From: Bradyrhizobium oropedii
Lineage (GTDB): Bacteria; Pseudomonadota; Alphaproteobacteria; Rhizobiales; Xanthobacteraceae
Direction of reading: 5' to 3'
Assembly (NCBI RefSeq): GCF_020889685.1
Contig: NZ_JACMYO010000047.1
Coordinates: 1 to 50,814 of the forward strand
Length of the DNA stretch: 50,814 nucleotides
Within the stretch, counting starts at the first letter, position 1. Each line of letters begins with the position of its first letter. Positions 1 through 8,695 of the stretch are shown piece after piece. The notes below the pieces were generated by a model that was not told where the DNA came from, ran no database searches, and saw nothing but the letters and a program-made list of their open reading frames with translations. The position numbers were made by a program, and so were the translations under genes.

Positions 1-429
1 CCGGTCGCGCGCCTCGGCCGACAGCGATTTCGCCGTCCCCGGATAGAGCGGCGCGCCATCCGGATCGCGCGGCCACGCGCCGCCGGCCTCTCTCTCGGCG
101 ACCAGCCGCGCGATGTCGGCGCGGCTCTCGAAACTCGGATAGACCAGCCCCTGCGCCGACAGGCGGTCGATCGCCGCGCCGTAGGCGGCAAAATGCTCCG
201 ACTGCCGCCGCACCGGGGTCTCCCAGGTGATCCCAAGCCAGGCGAGATCCTCATAGATCGCCCGCTCGAATTCCGGTCGGCAGCGCGACGCGTCGATATC
301 CTCGATCCGCAGCAGCAAGCGTCCGCCCGCGTCACGCGCCAAATCGTGGTTGAGCAGCGCCGAATAAGCGTGGCCGAGATGCAGGTGGCCGTTCGGACTC
401 GGGGCAAATCGGAAAACGGGTGGCGGCAT
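1..429 (-). CDS. gluQ: glutamyl-Q tRNA(Asp) synthetase, 5' part (runs off the left edge)
   Basis: The first 143 codons are visible, starting MPPPVFRFAPSPNGHLHLGH. The APSPNG and HLGH motifs are the class I glutamyl-tRNA synthetase nucleotide-binding signature, and RIEDIDASRCRPEF follows as in GluQRS. The family makes the queuosine-linked glutamyl modification on tRNA(Asp) in the cytoplasm and lacks the anticodon-binding half of GluRS. The KMSKS region lies outside the window. The ATG at 429-427 shares one base with the TGA of the upstream nucleotidyltransferase (TGATG), so the two are probably translationally coupled. A full-length GluRS is unlikely because the N-terminus begins directly with the short GluQRS form, but the C-terminal half cannot be checked here. 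Confidence 0.9.
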   Translation of the reverse strand, partial: MPPPVFRFAPSPNGHLHLGHAYSALLNHDLARDAGGRLLLRIEDIDASRCRPEFERAIYEDLAWLGITWETPVRRQSEHFAAYGAAIDRLSAQGLVYPSFESRADIARLVAEREAGGAWPRDPDGAPLYPGTAKSLSAEARDR

Positions 430-1295
430 CAGATCGAGCCGATGCGACGAAACATGTCGGAGGCGGCTCCTGACTCCCGTTCCAACCGCTCGACGACCAT
501 TCGGTAGAACCGTCCGGCCTCCAGCATCATCTCCTCGGAGGTCTCTGCCCCGCCGTTCTCGAACGCGTTACGTGCAATTTCGAACTCCGAATCGATGAAG
601 CTCGCAACCGCAGGCGACAGCGGCGTGGCTCCCAGTTCGTGCGTGACAGCCTTGCGGGCCATAAGTTCACGCACTTCCTCCGCCAACTCCGCCGGAGGCG
701 CGCATTCCGCCATCAGTGTGGGGAAATGCATCGGTGCCACAGCCTCAGTCGGATGCATCCGCAGCCAGCGCAGCGCCGCCGCCGGCCGTAACGCATAGAA
801 GACCTTCTTCTGCGGAATGCTGCTCTCGTCAGCGAAATAGACCCTGCGCTGCCGTTCACCGAGATGCAGGTAGTGGCGGCAGATCGCCTCCCGGCTTGCC
901 GCATGCCGTGCAAACGCGAGAAAGCTGTCGCGGAACCAAGCCTGCCCGCGATAGACCACAGGAGAGCACAGCCATTCCACAATAACCGCGTTGCCTTTCA
1001 GCAGCAGTTGGAGCGCCTTGCGCAAATCCCAACCGTTCGCGTCCAGATCGCCCTCAAGCGGAAGCTCGATCACGTCCCGCACCGTCCAGGGCGTAATGTG
1101 ATCGATGGCGCGGCGGACATAAACGAAGCGGCAATCGTAGTCGCTATCGGGTGACGAAAAGCCCCACGCACGGCTCCCACTCTCGACAGCCAGCGGCAAG
1201 TAAACGTGGTGTTCATACGCGATGCGATCGAGCATCGCATCGATCGCCGCAACCTTTCCTGCGTCCATGTCGGCAGGAATGCTTCTCAAGCTCAT
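429..1295 (-). CDS. RlaP/YcgL-family predicted nucleotidyltransferase
   Basis: 288 residues. The N-terminal third carries GSRAWGFSSPDSDYDCRF (residues 40-57), the GS...DxD signature of minimal nucleotidyltransferases, in the form seen in the YcgL/RlaP (RNA-ligase-associated) family. The C-terminal two thirds are helical. No signal peptide or membrane segment is visible, so it should be cytoplasmic. The family is linked by context to RNA repair in some bacteria, but the substrate is unknown. Here it overlaps the start of gluQ by one base, which ties it to tRNA modification rather than to an RNA ligase. The ATG start is preceded by GGAAG at a usable distance. The family call is good; the function is open. 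Confidence 0.8.
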   Translation of the reverse strand: MSLRSIPADMDAGKVAAIDAMLDRIAYEHHVYLPLAVESGSRAWGFSSPDSDYDCRFVYVRRAIDHITPWTVRDVIELPLEGDLDANGWDLRKALQLLLKGNAVIVEWLCSPVVYRGQAWFRDSFLAFARHAASREAICRHYLHLGERQRRVYFADESSIPQKKVFYALRPAAALRWLRMHPTEAVAPMHFPTLMAECAPPAELAEEVRELMARKAVTHELGATPLSPAVASFIDSEFEIARNAFENGGAETSEEMMLEAGRFYRMVVERLERESGAASDMFRRIGSI

Positions 1296-1406
1296 CGAGC
1301 ACTTCCGAAATCAATGAATGTTGTCATACTCTGAAATCTCCTGAACCGTCCACAAGGCGTGGAGCCCGAGCTGTTGCGAGCGCCCGTCTGAGGAAGCCAT
1401 CCCGCA

Positions 1407-2060
1407 ATGCTGATTCATCTCCAAACCCAGGCCGACCTCGACGAAGCGGTCCAGAAGCTGGTCGACCAGGACCGTCGCCTGCGCCCGATCCTCGAATCGA
1501 CCGGCATGCCGGCGATCCGGCAGCGGGAGCCCGGGTTTCCGGGGCTTGCCGCGATCATCTGCGGCCAGCAGCTCTCGACCGCGAGTGCTGCGGCGATCTG
1601 GGGACGCGTCAGCAAGGCGTTCGATCCGTTCCACCATGAAGCGATCCGCAAGGCGCGCGCCGACCGGCTTGGCCGGCTCGGGCTATCGGCGGCCAAGATC
1701 AAGACGCTGAAGCACATTGCGCGCGAGCTCGCCGAGGAGCGGCTGAACCTCGACGTGCTCGCCAACGAGGAGGCCGATGCCGCGCACAACACGCTGACCG
1801 CGCTGCCCGGAATCGGCCCGTGGACCGCCGACGTCTATCTGCTGTTCTGCCTCGGCCATGGCGATGCCTGGCCCGCGGGCGACCTCGCCGTGCAGGAGGC
1901 GGTCAAGGTCGGGCTTGGGCTGAAGGAGCGGCCGACGCCGAAGCAGATGGCGCCGCTTGCGGAGCCGTGGCGCCCGCTGCGCGGCGCCGCCGCCCATCTG
2001 TGGTGGGCCTATTACCGCGTGCTCAAGAATCGCGAGGGTGTGATCGCCGGTGCGAAGTAG
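1407..2060 (+). CDS. DNA-3-methyladenine glycosylase II-like (HhH-GPD) protein
   Basis: 217 residues. It is a base-excision repair glycosylase that removes alkylated bases from DNA. The helix-hairpin-helix is LPGIGPWTADVYL (about residues 133-145), followed by the Gly/Pro...Asp loop ending PAGDLAVQ, whose Asp is the expected catalytic residue. It is shorter than E. coli AlkA because the N-terminal TBP-like subdomain is missing, as in many alphaproteobacterial members. It is transcribed divergently from the nucleotidyltransferase across a ~110-bp gap. The substrate range cannot be read from the sequence. Confidence 0.88.
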   Translation: MLIHLQTQADLDEAVQKLVDQDRRLRPILESTGMPAIRQREPGFPGLAAIICGQQLSTASAAAIWGRVSKAFDPFHHEAIRKARADRLGRLGLSAAKIKTLKHIARELAEERLNLDVLANEEADAAHNTLTALPGIGPWTADVYLLFCLGHGDAWPAGDLAVQEAVKVGLGLKERPTPKQMAPLAEPWRPLRGAAAHLWWAYYRVLKNREGVIAGAK

Positions 2061-2131
2061 AGTGTCGTCAAGAAAAACGCACCAATGGTATGATCGCGTG
2101 ATATAGCATCAGCAACGGATATTTATTCAAT

Positions 2132-3793
2132 TTGCCTGCCTCGCCCATTTTGCACACCCAGCACATCCTTCCTGCAAGGAGGACAGACCTGGTTTCTCTC
2201 CGCATCCCGCTGACGCTTCTCTCGATATCGCTCGGCGCTGTCGCCGCGGTCTGGTGGTGGCTGGGCATCCCGGTCAACCTGGTGCGCGCGCCGATCGATC
2301 CGAACGATAAGGTTCAGTGCATCTCCTACGCCCCGTTCCGAAACAATCAGACATCACTTTCGCCGGAAACGCAGGTCTCGCCGGAACAGATCGCGGAGGA
2401 TCTCGCCCAGCTTGCGAAGATTTCCCACTGCATCCGGACCTATGCGACCGATCTCGGTCTCGATCAGATTCCCGGACTCGCGGCCAAGGCCGGGCTGAAA
2501 GTCATCCAGGGCATTTTTCTCGACCGGGACCGCAAGAAAAACGCGGCGCAGGTTGAAACGGCGATCCGCCTCGCCAAGGAATACCCGGACACGATCATCG
2601 CGCTCGTGGTCGGCAACGAGGTCCTGTTACGCAAGGAGATGTCGGCGTCCGACCTCGCCGCCCTGATCCGCTCGATCAAGGCGCAGGTCTCGATCCCCGT
2701 CACCTATGCCGACGTCTGGGAGTTCTGGCTGAGCAACCGCGAGCTGGCCGACGTCGTCGACTTCGTCACGATTCACATCCTGCCGTACTGGGAGAATATT
2801 CCGATCGCAGCGGAACACGCCGCCGCGCACGCCGACGAGATGCGCCGGCAGGTCGCGGCGGTTTTTCCGGGCAAGGAAATCTTCATCGGCGAAATCGGTT
2901 GGCCGAGCGAGGGACGGATGCGCGAGTCCGCGCTGCCGTCGCGCATCAATCAGGCACGGGTGGTCTCGGAGGTGCTCGACCTTGCCCGCCGCGAGCATTT
3001 CCGCGTCAACCTGTTCGAGGCCTATGATGAAGGCTGGAAGCGCGAGATCGAGGGCACCATCGGCGGATCCTGGGGCCTGTTCGATTCCGAAGAACGCACG
3101 CTGAAATATCCGGCTGGCGTGCCGATCAGCAATTTTCCGTCCTGGAAATTGCAGATGGGCAGCGGAATGGCGCTGGCGATCCTGGTGTTCGGCGCGGCAT
3201 GGCTGACCTTGCGCCGCAAGCCGAGGACGCCCGGATTCGCATCATGGCTTGCGGTCGGAGTATCGGCGACCACCGCCGGGATCCTGTTCGGGGTCGCCGC
3301 CCAGCGGATGATCTATGAAAGCTACGGAACGGGCGGCTGGCTTATTTGGGGCTCGCTTCTGGTGGCGGCAACCGCCTCGCCGGTGTTCGGCGCCAACGCC
3401 CTGATGTCGGGTCGCGCACCGCCCAGTTTCCAGGAGTTGTTGGGGCCGAAGGGCTACCACACCGAAACGGTTCTGGTGACGTTGCACGGATTGGCCCTGA
3501 TCGTCACCGTCGTGATCGGGACGGCGGCGGCCGTCGGCCTTGTGTTCGATCCGCGCTTCATCGATTTTCCGTTTGCGCCGCTCACCATGGCGGCGGTGCC
3601 GTTTGCAGCGATGACGCTGCTCAATCCTCCTACGAAGGGAATCCGCCCGCTGGCGGAATCGATCTTTGCCGGCATCTTTGTCGGAGCCGCCGTCTATACG
3701 CTCCTCAACGAAGGGCTCGAGAACTGGCAGGCGCTGTGGACTTGCGCGGTCTTTGTCCTGCTTGCGGTGACGCTGTGGCGGGCGCGGACCTGA
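2132..3793 (+). CDS. membrane-anchored GH17-like beta-glucan-active enzyme
   Basis: Up to 553 residues. One membrane segment lies near the N-terminus (about residues 24-45), followed by a periplasmic glycoside hydrolase family 17-like domain. ALVVGNEVLLRK holds the acid/base Glu, and IGEIGWPSEG has the nucleophile Glu of the GH17 signature. The C-terminal ~200 residues contain five or six hydrophobic segments. Such proteins act as exo-beta-1,3-glucanases or beta-glucosyl transferases, and related domains take part in cyclic beta-glucan synthesis in Bradyrhizobium. The upstream-most start is a TTG at 2132 without a clear ribosome site. An AAGGAGG at 2176-2182 sits 6 bases before an in-frame CTG at 2189, so translation may begin there (codon 20). 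Cleavage and transfer cannot be told apart. Confidence 0.8.
   Translation: MPASPILHTQHILPARRTDLVSLRIPLTLLSISLGAVAAVWWWLGIPVNLVRAPIDPNDKVQCISYAPFRNNQTSLSPETQVSPEQIAEDLAQLAKISHCIRTYATDLGLDQIPGLAAKAGLKVIQGIFLDRDRKKNAAQVETAIRLAKEYPDTIIALVVGNEVLLRKEMSASDLAALIRSIKAQVSIPVTYADVWEFWLSNRELADVVDFVTIHILPYWENIPIAAEHAAAHADEMRRQVAAVFPGKEIFIGEIGWPSEGRMRESALPSRINQARVVSEVLDLARREHFRVNLFEAYDEGWKREIEGTIGGSWGLFDSEERTLKYPAGVPISNFPSWKLQMGSGMALAILVFGAAWLTLRRKPRTPGFASWLAVGVSATTAGILFGVAAQRMIYESYGTGGWLIWGSLLVAATASPVFGANALMSGRAPPSFQELLGPKGYHTETVLVTLHGLALIVTVVIGTAAAVGLVFDPRFIDFPFAPLTMAAVPFAAMTLLNPPTKGIRPLAESIFAGIFVGAAVYTLLNEGLENWQALWTCAVFVLLAVTLWRART
2176..2191 (+). promoter_or_regulatory. strong Shine-Dalgarno followed by a CTG codon in the GH17 gene
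   Basis: AAGGAGG (2176-2182), six bases, then CTG (2189-2191) in the GH17 reading frame. The longer TTG start at 2132 has no comparable site. This favours a CTG start that gives a protein beginning (M)VSLRIPLTLLSISLG, a better signal-anchor N-terminus. Confidence 0.45.
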
Positions 3794-3802
3794 ACCTGCG
3801 TT

Positions 3803-4690
3803 CTAGCCGCGCAGCCTGACGCGGTCCTCGCGCGCGCAGTCGGTGACGAAGCCGATCACGGCCCGCACCGAGGGAAGCTCGACCAGATCGGGATGGGCGA
3901 GCAGCCAGAGATCGGAGAGGCTCGAGAGCTTTTGCGGCGCGACCCGAACCAGATCGGGATAATCGGCGCCGACCAGGCAGGACAGCGCGCAAATCCCGAG
4001 CCCGGCCCGCGCCGCCGCCAGCATGTCGCCCTGCGAGGAACAACGCATCACCAGCGTGCCCTGCCGTGTGATGACATCGCTCCACCGCGCCAGCCGCACA
4101 TTCGAGGCTTGGTCGGCAAACCCGATCACGCTGTGGCCTTTCCATTCATCCGGCCGCTCAGGAAGCTTGCGCCCGGCCGCATAGAGGCGCGAAGCATAGA
4201 AGCCGGCGCCGAGCCGCCCGATCCTGCGGCCGATCAGGTTCTCGTCTCCCGCATCGACCGGCCGCAGCACCACGTCGGCCTCGCGGCGGCGTACGCTCGT
4301 CGGAAACGGATGGGTGATGATCTCCAACTGGATGTTGGCATGATCGCGCAGGAACGGACCGAGCCGCGGCATCAGCCAGTGCGCGGCAAGCGTCGCGCCG
4401 ATCGAGAGTTTCACGACGCCACGGGCTTGCTCACCGGTCGCAGACGCCGAGGCTTCCGCGCGCAAGGCCGCCGCGGCCATCGCTTCAGCGTGCTCGCGGA
4501 ACTTGCGGCCGTGCGAGGTCAGTGACAACCCATCGTTGGAACGCGCGAACAGTCGGGTCCCAAGCTGCTTCTCCAGCGCCGCGACGTTGCGGCCGACGGT
4601 GGGGTGGCTGATGCGCAGCCGCCGGGCAGCCGCGGCGAGGCTGCGCGTCTCCGCCACCGCGACGAACGTCTTGCAAAGCTCCCAGTCCAT
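3803..4690 (-). CDS. LysR-family transcriptional regulator
   Basis: 295 residues. The N-terminal winged helix-turn-helix covers about residues 1-60 (TRSLAAAARRLRISHPTVGR is the recognition region), followed by a LysR substrate-binding domain from about residue 90. The ATG start gives the standard LysR N-terminus MDWELCKTFVAVAETRSLAA. It is divergent from the nitronate monooxygenase gene with a 186-bp gap holding a perfect 16-bp palindrome. By the usual LysR layout it probably controls the five-gene metabolic run to its right and itself. The inducer is unknown. It converges tail to tail with the GH17 gene (9-bp gap). Confidence 0.9.
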   Translation of the reverse strand: MDWELCKTFVAVAETRSLAAAARRLRISHPTVGRNVAALEKQLGTRLFARSNDGLSLTSHGRKFREHAEAMAAAALRAEASASATGEQARGVVKLSIGATLAAHWLMPRLGPFLRDHANIQLEIITHPFPTSVRRREADVVLRPVDAGDENLIGRRIGRLGAGFYASRLYAAGRKLPERPDEWKGHSVIGFADQASNVRLARWSDVITRQGTLVMRCSSQGDMLAAARAGLGICALSCLVGADYPDLVRVAPQKLSSLSDLWLLAHPDLVELPSVRAVIGFVTDCAREDRVRLRG

Positions 4691-4737
4691 GCCGCTCGCC
4701 TTCCCAGCGCGCCACCGTTCATTTCTGGCCTATCTGC

Positions 4738-4753
4738 CGTTCAATATTGAACG
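4738..4753. promoter_or_regulatory. perfect 16-bp palindrome in the LysR/NMO divergent gap
   Basis: CGTTCAATATTGAACG is a perfect inverted repeat about 48 bp upstream of the LysR ATG and 124 bp upstream of the nitronate monooxygenase ATG. It has the A/T-centred dyad expected of a LysR-type operator. Assignment to this LysR protein is by position only. Confidence 0.5.
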
Positions 4754-4876
4754 TCATAACGCAGCCGTCCAGCCTTATATTGCCGCGCAAGAGAGCCTGG
4801 CGCTCCAGCCATCACAACGCATCGCGATCCGCTCCGGCTACCCGGCCGGGCGGTCCACCCATGGAGGATCCGAGAC

Positions 4877-5848
4877 ATGTCGCTGCCTGCTTCGCTCGCC
4901 AACAAGCTTGAACTGCCGGTCGTCGGCTCCCCGCTGTTCATCGTCTCGGGACCGGAGCTCGTGATCGCGCAGTGCAAGGCCGGCATCGTCGGCTCGTTCC
5001 CGGCGCTGAATGCCCGCCCGGTCGAGAAGCTCGGCGAGTGGCTGACGCAGATCGAGAACGAGCTCGGCGAGTACCAGGCGCTGCATCCGGAGAAGAAGGT
5101 CGCGCCCTACGCGGTCAACCAGATCTGCCACGCCTCCAACGACCGGCTGATGCACGACATGGAAACCTGCGTGAAGCACAAGGTGCCTGTGATCATCACC
5201 TCGCTACGCCCGCCGTCCGAGATCGTCGAGGCCGCGCATTCCTATGGCGGCGTGGTGTTCCACGACGTCATCAATGTGAAGCACGCGCGCAAGGCCGCCG
5301 AGCAGGGCGTCGACGGATTGATCCTGGTTTGCGCCGGCGCCGGCGGCCATGCCGGCACGCTGTCGCCGTTCGCGCTGGTGCGCGAGGTCAAGCAATGGTT
5401 CAAGGGCACGATCCTGCTGTCGGGCGCGATCTCCGACGGCTGGAGCATCGCATCGGCGCTCGCGCTCGGCGCCGACCTCGCCTATGTCGGCACCCGCTTC
5501 ATCGCCACCGAGGAAGCCAACGCCGACATCAGGTACAAGCAGGCGCTGACCGAATATGCTGCGCACGACATCGTCTATTCGAACCTGTTCACCGGCGTGC
5601 ACGGCAACTACCTCGGACCGTCGATCGCGGCCGCCGGGCTCGATCCGGCCAACCTGCCGGTCGCCGACAAGACCAAGATGAATTTCGGCTCCGGCGGCAA
5701 CACCAAGGCCAAGGCCTGGCGCGACATCTGGGGTTCGGGCCAGGGCATCGGCCAGATCGTCGACGCCCCGCCGGTCGCCGAGCTGGTGGCGCGGCTGAAG
5801 GCGGAGTACACCGAGGCCCGCAACGATTTCCTGCGGGCCAGCGCCTGA
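4877..5848 (+). CDS. nitronate monooxygenase (2-nitropropane dioxygenase family)
   Basis: 323 residues. An FMN-dependent TIM-barrel enzyme of the NMO/2-NPD family, which oxidises alkyl nitronates to carbonyl compounds and nitrite. The flavin-binding loop CAGAGGHAGTLSPF (about residues 154-167) and GADLAYVGTRFIATEEA (about 199-215) are diagnostic. GGAGG (4863-4867) precedes the ATG. It is the first gene after the LysR divergent gap and is followed after 29 bp by an acyl-CoA synthetase. Many family members are not nitronate oxidases but act on enoyl or other substrates, so the reaction is uncertain. Confidence 0.88.
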   Translation: MSLPASLANKLELPVVGSPLFIVSGPELVIAQCKAGIVGSFPALNARPVEKLGEWLTQIENELGEYQALHPEKKVAPYAVNQICHASNDRLMHDMETCVKHKVPVIITSLRPPSEIVEAAHSYGGVVFHDVINVKHARKAAEQGVDGLILVCAGAGGHAGTLSPFALVREVKQWFKGTILLSGAISDGWSIASALALGADLAYVGTRFIATEEANADIRYKQALTEYAAHDIVYSNLFTGVHGNYLGPSIAAAGLDPANLPVADKTKMNFGSGGNTKAKAWRDIWGSGQGIGQIVDAPPVAELVARLKAEYTEARNDFLRASA

Positions 5849-5877
5849 CCTTGGACGATCGCCTGGAGAAGCGCAGC

Positions 5878-7395
5878 ATGATCATCAGCGGCGACAGACA
5901 GATCAGCTATGGCGACATTCACGCCCGCATCGCGCGGGCGGCCACCGGCTTCCGCGCGCTCGGCGTACGCGACGGCAAACCGGTCGGCATGATGCTGCGC
6001 AACGATTTTGCGCTGTTCGAGGTGGTCGCGGCCTCAGCCGCGCTCGGCAGTCCGGTGGTGCCGATCAACTGGCATCTGAAGGCCGACGAGGTCGCCTACA
6101 TCCTCACGGACAGCGGCGCCGACACGCTGGTTTGCCACGCCGACCTGCTGCCGCAGATCCGCGACGGGCTGCCGCCGGGAATCGCATTGCTGGTTGTGAC
6201 CACGCCACCCGAGATCGCCACGGCCTATGGCGTCGCACCGGCGCTCACGCGCGTGCCTGACGACCTGACCGATTGGGACATCTGGCGTGAGACGCACCAA
6301 CCGCTGGCCGACGCACCGATCGGCGCAGCGCCGATGTTCTACACCTCGGGCACAACCGGACTGCCGAAGGGCGTCAAGCGCAAGCCGATGCGGCCCGAGC
6401 AGCAGGCGGCGGCCGCGCGCGTCGGGGCCCTCACCTACGGCGTCAAGCCGAACGAGGACCAGGTGATCCTGATGAACGGCCCGATGTACCATTCGGCGCC
6501 GCACTCCTATGGCATGCTCGCCTTTCGCAACGGCTGCACGATCGTGCTGGAACCGCGCTTCGATCCCGAGGATCTGCTGCAACTGATCGAGCGCCATCAT
6601 GTCACGCATATGCACATGGTGCCGACCATGTTCGTGCGGCTGCTGCGGTTGCCCGAGGAGACGCGCCGCCGCTACGACCTGTCGTCGCTGCGCTTCATCG
6701 TGCATGGCGCGGCGCCCTGCCCGGTCGACGTCAAGCGGGCGATGATCGAGTGGTGGGGACCCGTCATCAACGAATATCTCGGCTCGACCGAGACCGGCAT
6801 CCCGGTCTGGCACTCGGCCGCCGAGGCGCTGGCCAAGCCCGGCACGGTCGGCCGCGCGATCGAGGGCGGCATCGTCAAGATCTTCCGGCCCGACGGCACG
6901 CAATGCGACATCGGCGAGCCCGGCGAGATCTTCATGCGCCAGACCGCGATCTCGGATTTCGATTACCATGGCAACGCCAAGGCGCGCGCCGAGGCCGACC
7001 GCGACGACCTGATCAGCGTCGGCGATGTCGGCTATCTCGACGCGGACGGCTATCTGTTCCTGTGCGACCGCAAGCGCGACATGGTGATCTCGGGCGGCGT
7101 CAACATCTATCCCGCCGAGATCGAGAATGCCCTGATCGGAATGGCAGGCGTCCGCGACTGCGCGGTGTTCGGCGTTCCCGACGACGAGTATGGCGAGCGG
7201 CTGTTCGCCTGCGTCGAGCCGGAGGCAGGCAGCGCACTGTCGGCTGCAGCGATCCAGGATTTTCTGCGCGGCAAGCTCGCCAATTTCAAGGTGCCGCGCG
7301 ACATCCGCTTCATGGACGCGCTGCCGCGCGAGGCGACCGGCAAGATATTCAAGCGCAAGCTGCGCGACCTCTACCGCGAGGGTCAGCTCAGCTGA
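5878..7395 (+). CDS. AMP-dependent acyl-CoA synthetase/ligase
   Basis: 505 residues from the ATG at 5878; the open frame continues further upstream only as a shadow of the NMO gene. The adenylate P-loop YTSGTTGLPKGVKRK covers residues 155-169. The A5-like YLGSTETG and the hinge region DVGYLDADGYLFLCDRKRD followed by GGVNIYPAEIE are present, and the C-terminal catalytic Lys is in REATGKIFKRKL. These are ANL-superfamily hallmarks: ATP-dependent activation of a carboxylic acid to its CoA thioester in the cytoplasm. Its position between an NMO and flavin/DUF2855 genes suggests activation of an intermediate in a degradation pathway. Chain length or aromatic preference cannot be read from motifs. 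Confidence 0.92.
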   Translation: MIISGDRQISYGDIHARIARAATGFRALGVRDGKPVGMMLRNDFALFEVVAASAALGSPVVPINWHLKADEVAYILTDSGADTLVCHADLLPQIRDGLPPGIALLVVTTPPEIATAYGVAPALTRVPDDLTDWDIWRETHQPLADAPIGAAPMFYTSGTTGLPKGVKRKPMRPEQQAAAARVGALTYGVKPNEDQVILMNGPMYHSAPHSYGMLAFRNGCTIVLEPRFDPEDLLQLIERHHVTHMHMVPTMFVRLLRLPEETRRRYDLSSLRFIVHGAAPCPVDVKRAMIEWWGPVINEYLGSTETGIPVWHSAAEALAKPGTVGRAIEGGIVKIFRPDGTQCDIGEPGEIFMRQTAISDFDYHGNAKARAEADRDDLISVGDVGYLDADGYLFLCDRKRDMVISGGVNIYPAEIENALIGMAGVRDCAVFGVPDDEYGERLFACVEPEAGSALSAAAIQDFLRGKLANFKVPRDIRFMDALPREATGKIFKRKLRDLYREGQLS

Positions 7396-7499
7396 GCAGG
7401 GCGACCGCGGAACAAACGGCGTTTGAAACTTAGTTGCTGTTGCAAAAGGCCGGCAATCGACGCAACGATGCGCCCGCATCCGAAGCTGGGATCATCGCC

Positions 7500-8585
7500 A
7501 TGAACTCGACCGACTTCATCGTCATCCGCAACGACCTGCGGCAGTGCAAGGTGATCGAGACGCAGCTGCCCGATGCCGCGGCGCTGCCGGCCGACGCGCT
7601 GCTGGTGAAGGTCACCCGCTTCGCCTTCACCGCCAACAACATCACCTACGCCGTGATCGGCGAGCAGCTGAAATACTGGCATCTGTTCCCGGCGCCCGAA
7701 GGCTACGGCATCATCCCGGTATGGGGCTTTGGCGAGGTGCTGGCCTCGAAGCATCCGGCTGTCGCAGCCGGAGAAACGCTGTTCGGCTATTTCCCGATGG
7801 CGACCCATCTGGTGATCGAGGCGGCCGACGTCAGCAAGCGCGGCTTGCGCGATGGCGCCGCACACCGGCAGGAGGTCTCGCCGGTCTACAACAACTATGC
7901 CCGCGTCTCCGGCGATCCCACTTATGCCGGCCGGCAGGGCGATTTCCGCGCACTGCTGCTGCCTTTGTTCATGCTGTCGTTCCTGGTCGACGACGCCCTC
8001 GCCGAGAACGCGTTCTACGGCGCACGCCGCGTCATCCTGTCGTCGGCCTCGAGCAAGACCGCATTCGGCCTCGCCCATCTCCTGCACAGACGCAGCATCC
8101 CCGTGATCGGGCTGACCTCCAAGGGCAATGTCGATTTCGTCAGCTCGCTCGGCTGCTACGACGAGGTCGTCACCTATGACCAGGTCGCCACGATCCCGTC
8201 GGCCGAGCCGGTTGCCTATGTCGACATGGCCGGCAACAGCGCGCTGCGCGAGAGCCTGCACCGGCACTTCGGCGCGCAAATGGTCTATTCCGGCCGGGTC
8301 GGCCTCACGCATCGCGCGAGCGAGCCGGACGAGCCGACGCTGCCCGGCGCCAAGCCGGTGTGGTTCTTCGCGCCGGACCAGATCCGCAAGCGCGCCAAGG
8401 AATGGGGTCCCGGCGGCATCGACCAGCGCTTCGGCGCCGCATGGACGGAGCTCGTGCCGCATCTGCCCAACTGGCTCGATGTCGTCGAGCGCCGCGGCCC
8501 GGCCGCGGTGCGCGAGGCCTATCTCGATACCCTGCAAGGCCGCGTTCCGCCGGATCAAGGCTTGATCCTGTCGCTGGCCGAATAG
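7500..8585 (+). CDS. DUF2855 family protein
   Basis: 361 residues from ATG 7500 (MNSTDFIVIRNDLRQCKVIE). It matches the DUF2855 family, which looks like a distant medium-chain reductase fold: an N-terminal GroES-like part containing FTANNITYAVIGE, then a Rossmann-like part (VILSSASSKTAFGLAHLLHR, about residues 179-198) and VAYVDMAGN. No catalytic zinc ligands are apparent. Biochemistry is unknown. It sits 104 bp after the acyl-CoA synthetase and 110 bp before the FAD monooxygenase in the same direction, so it probably belongs to the same pathway, perhaps as a reductase. The frame is open upstream of 7500, but the ATG with GGGA ahead of it is preferred. Confidence 0.75.
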   Translation: MNSTDFIVIRNDLRQCKVIETQLPDAAALPADALLVKVTRFAFTANNITYAVIGEQLKYWHLFPAPEGYGIIPVWGFGEVLASKHPAVAAGETLFGYFPMATHLVIEAADVSKRGLRDGAAHRQEVSPVYNNYARVSGDPTYAGRQGDFRALLLPLFMLSFLVDDALAENAFYGARRVILSSASSKTAFGLAHLLHRRSIPVIGLTSKGNVDFVSSLGCYDEVVTYDQVATIPSAEPVAYVDMAGNSALRESLHRHFGAQMVYSGRVGLTHRASEPDEPTLPGAKPVWFFAPDQIRKRAKEWGPGGIDQRFGAAWTELVPHLPNWLDVVERRGPAAVREAYLDTLQGRVPPDQGLILSLAE

Positions 8586-8695
8586 GCGCTATCCCGTCAC
8601 GCCCTTTCTGCAGCCTCGCCAATGGGTATAGGCTTGCAGCCAAGGGAACGCCGCCAAGAAAATGTCACCAAGCGGCCGATGACGAGAAACGCCCA

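Noticed and set aside
4747..4781. TTGAAC ... TATATT as a promoter for the nitronate monooxygenase
   Set aside because: The spacer would be 23 bases, too long for a sigma70-type promoter.
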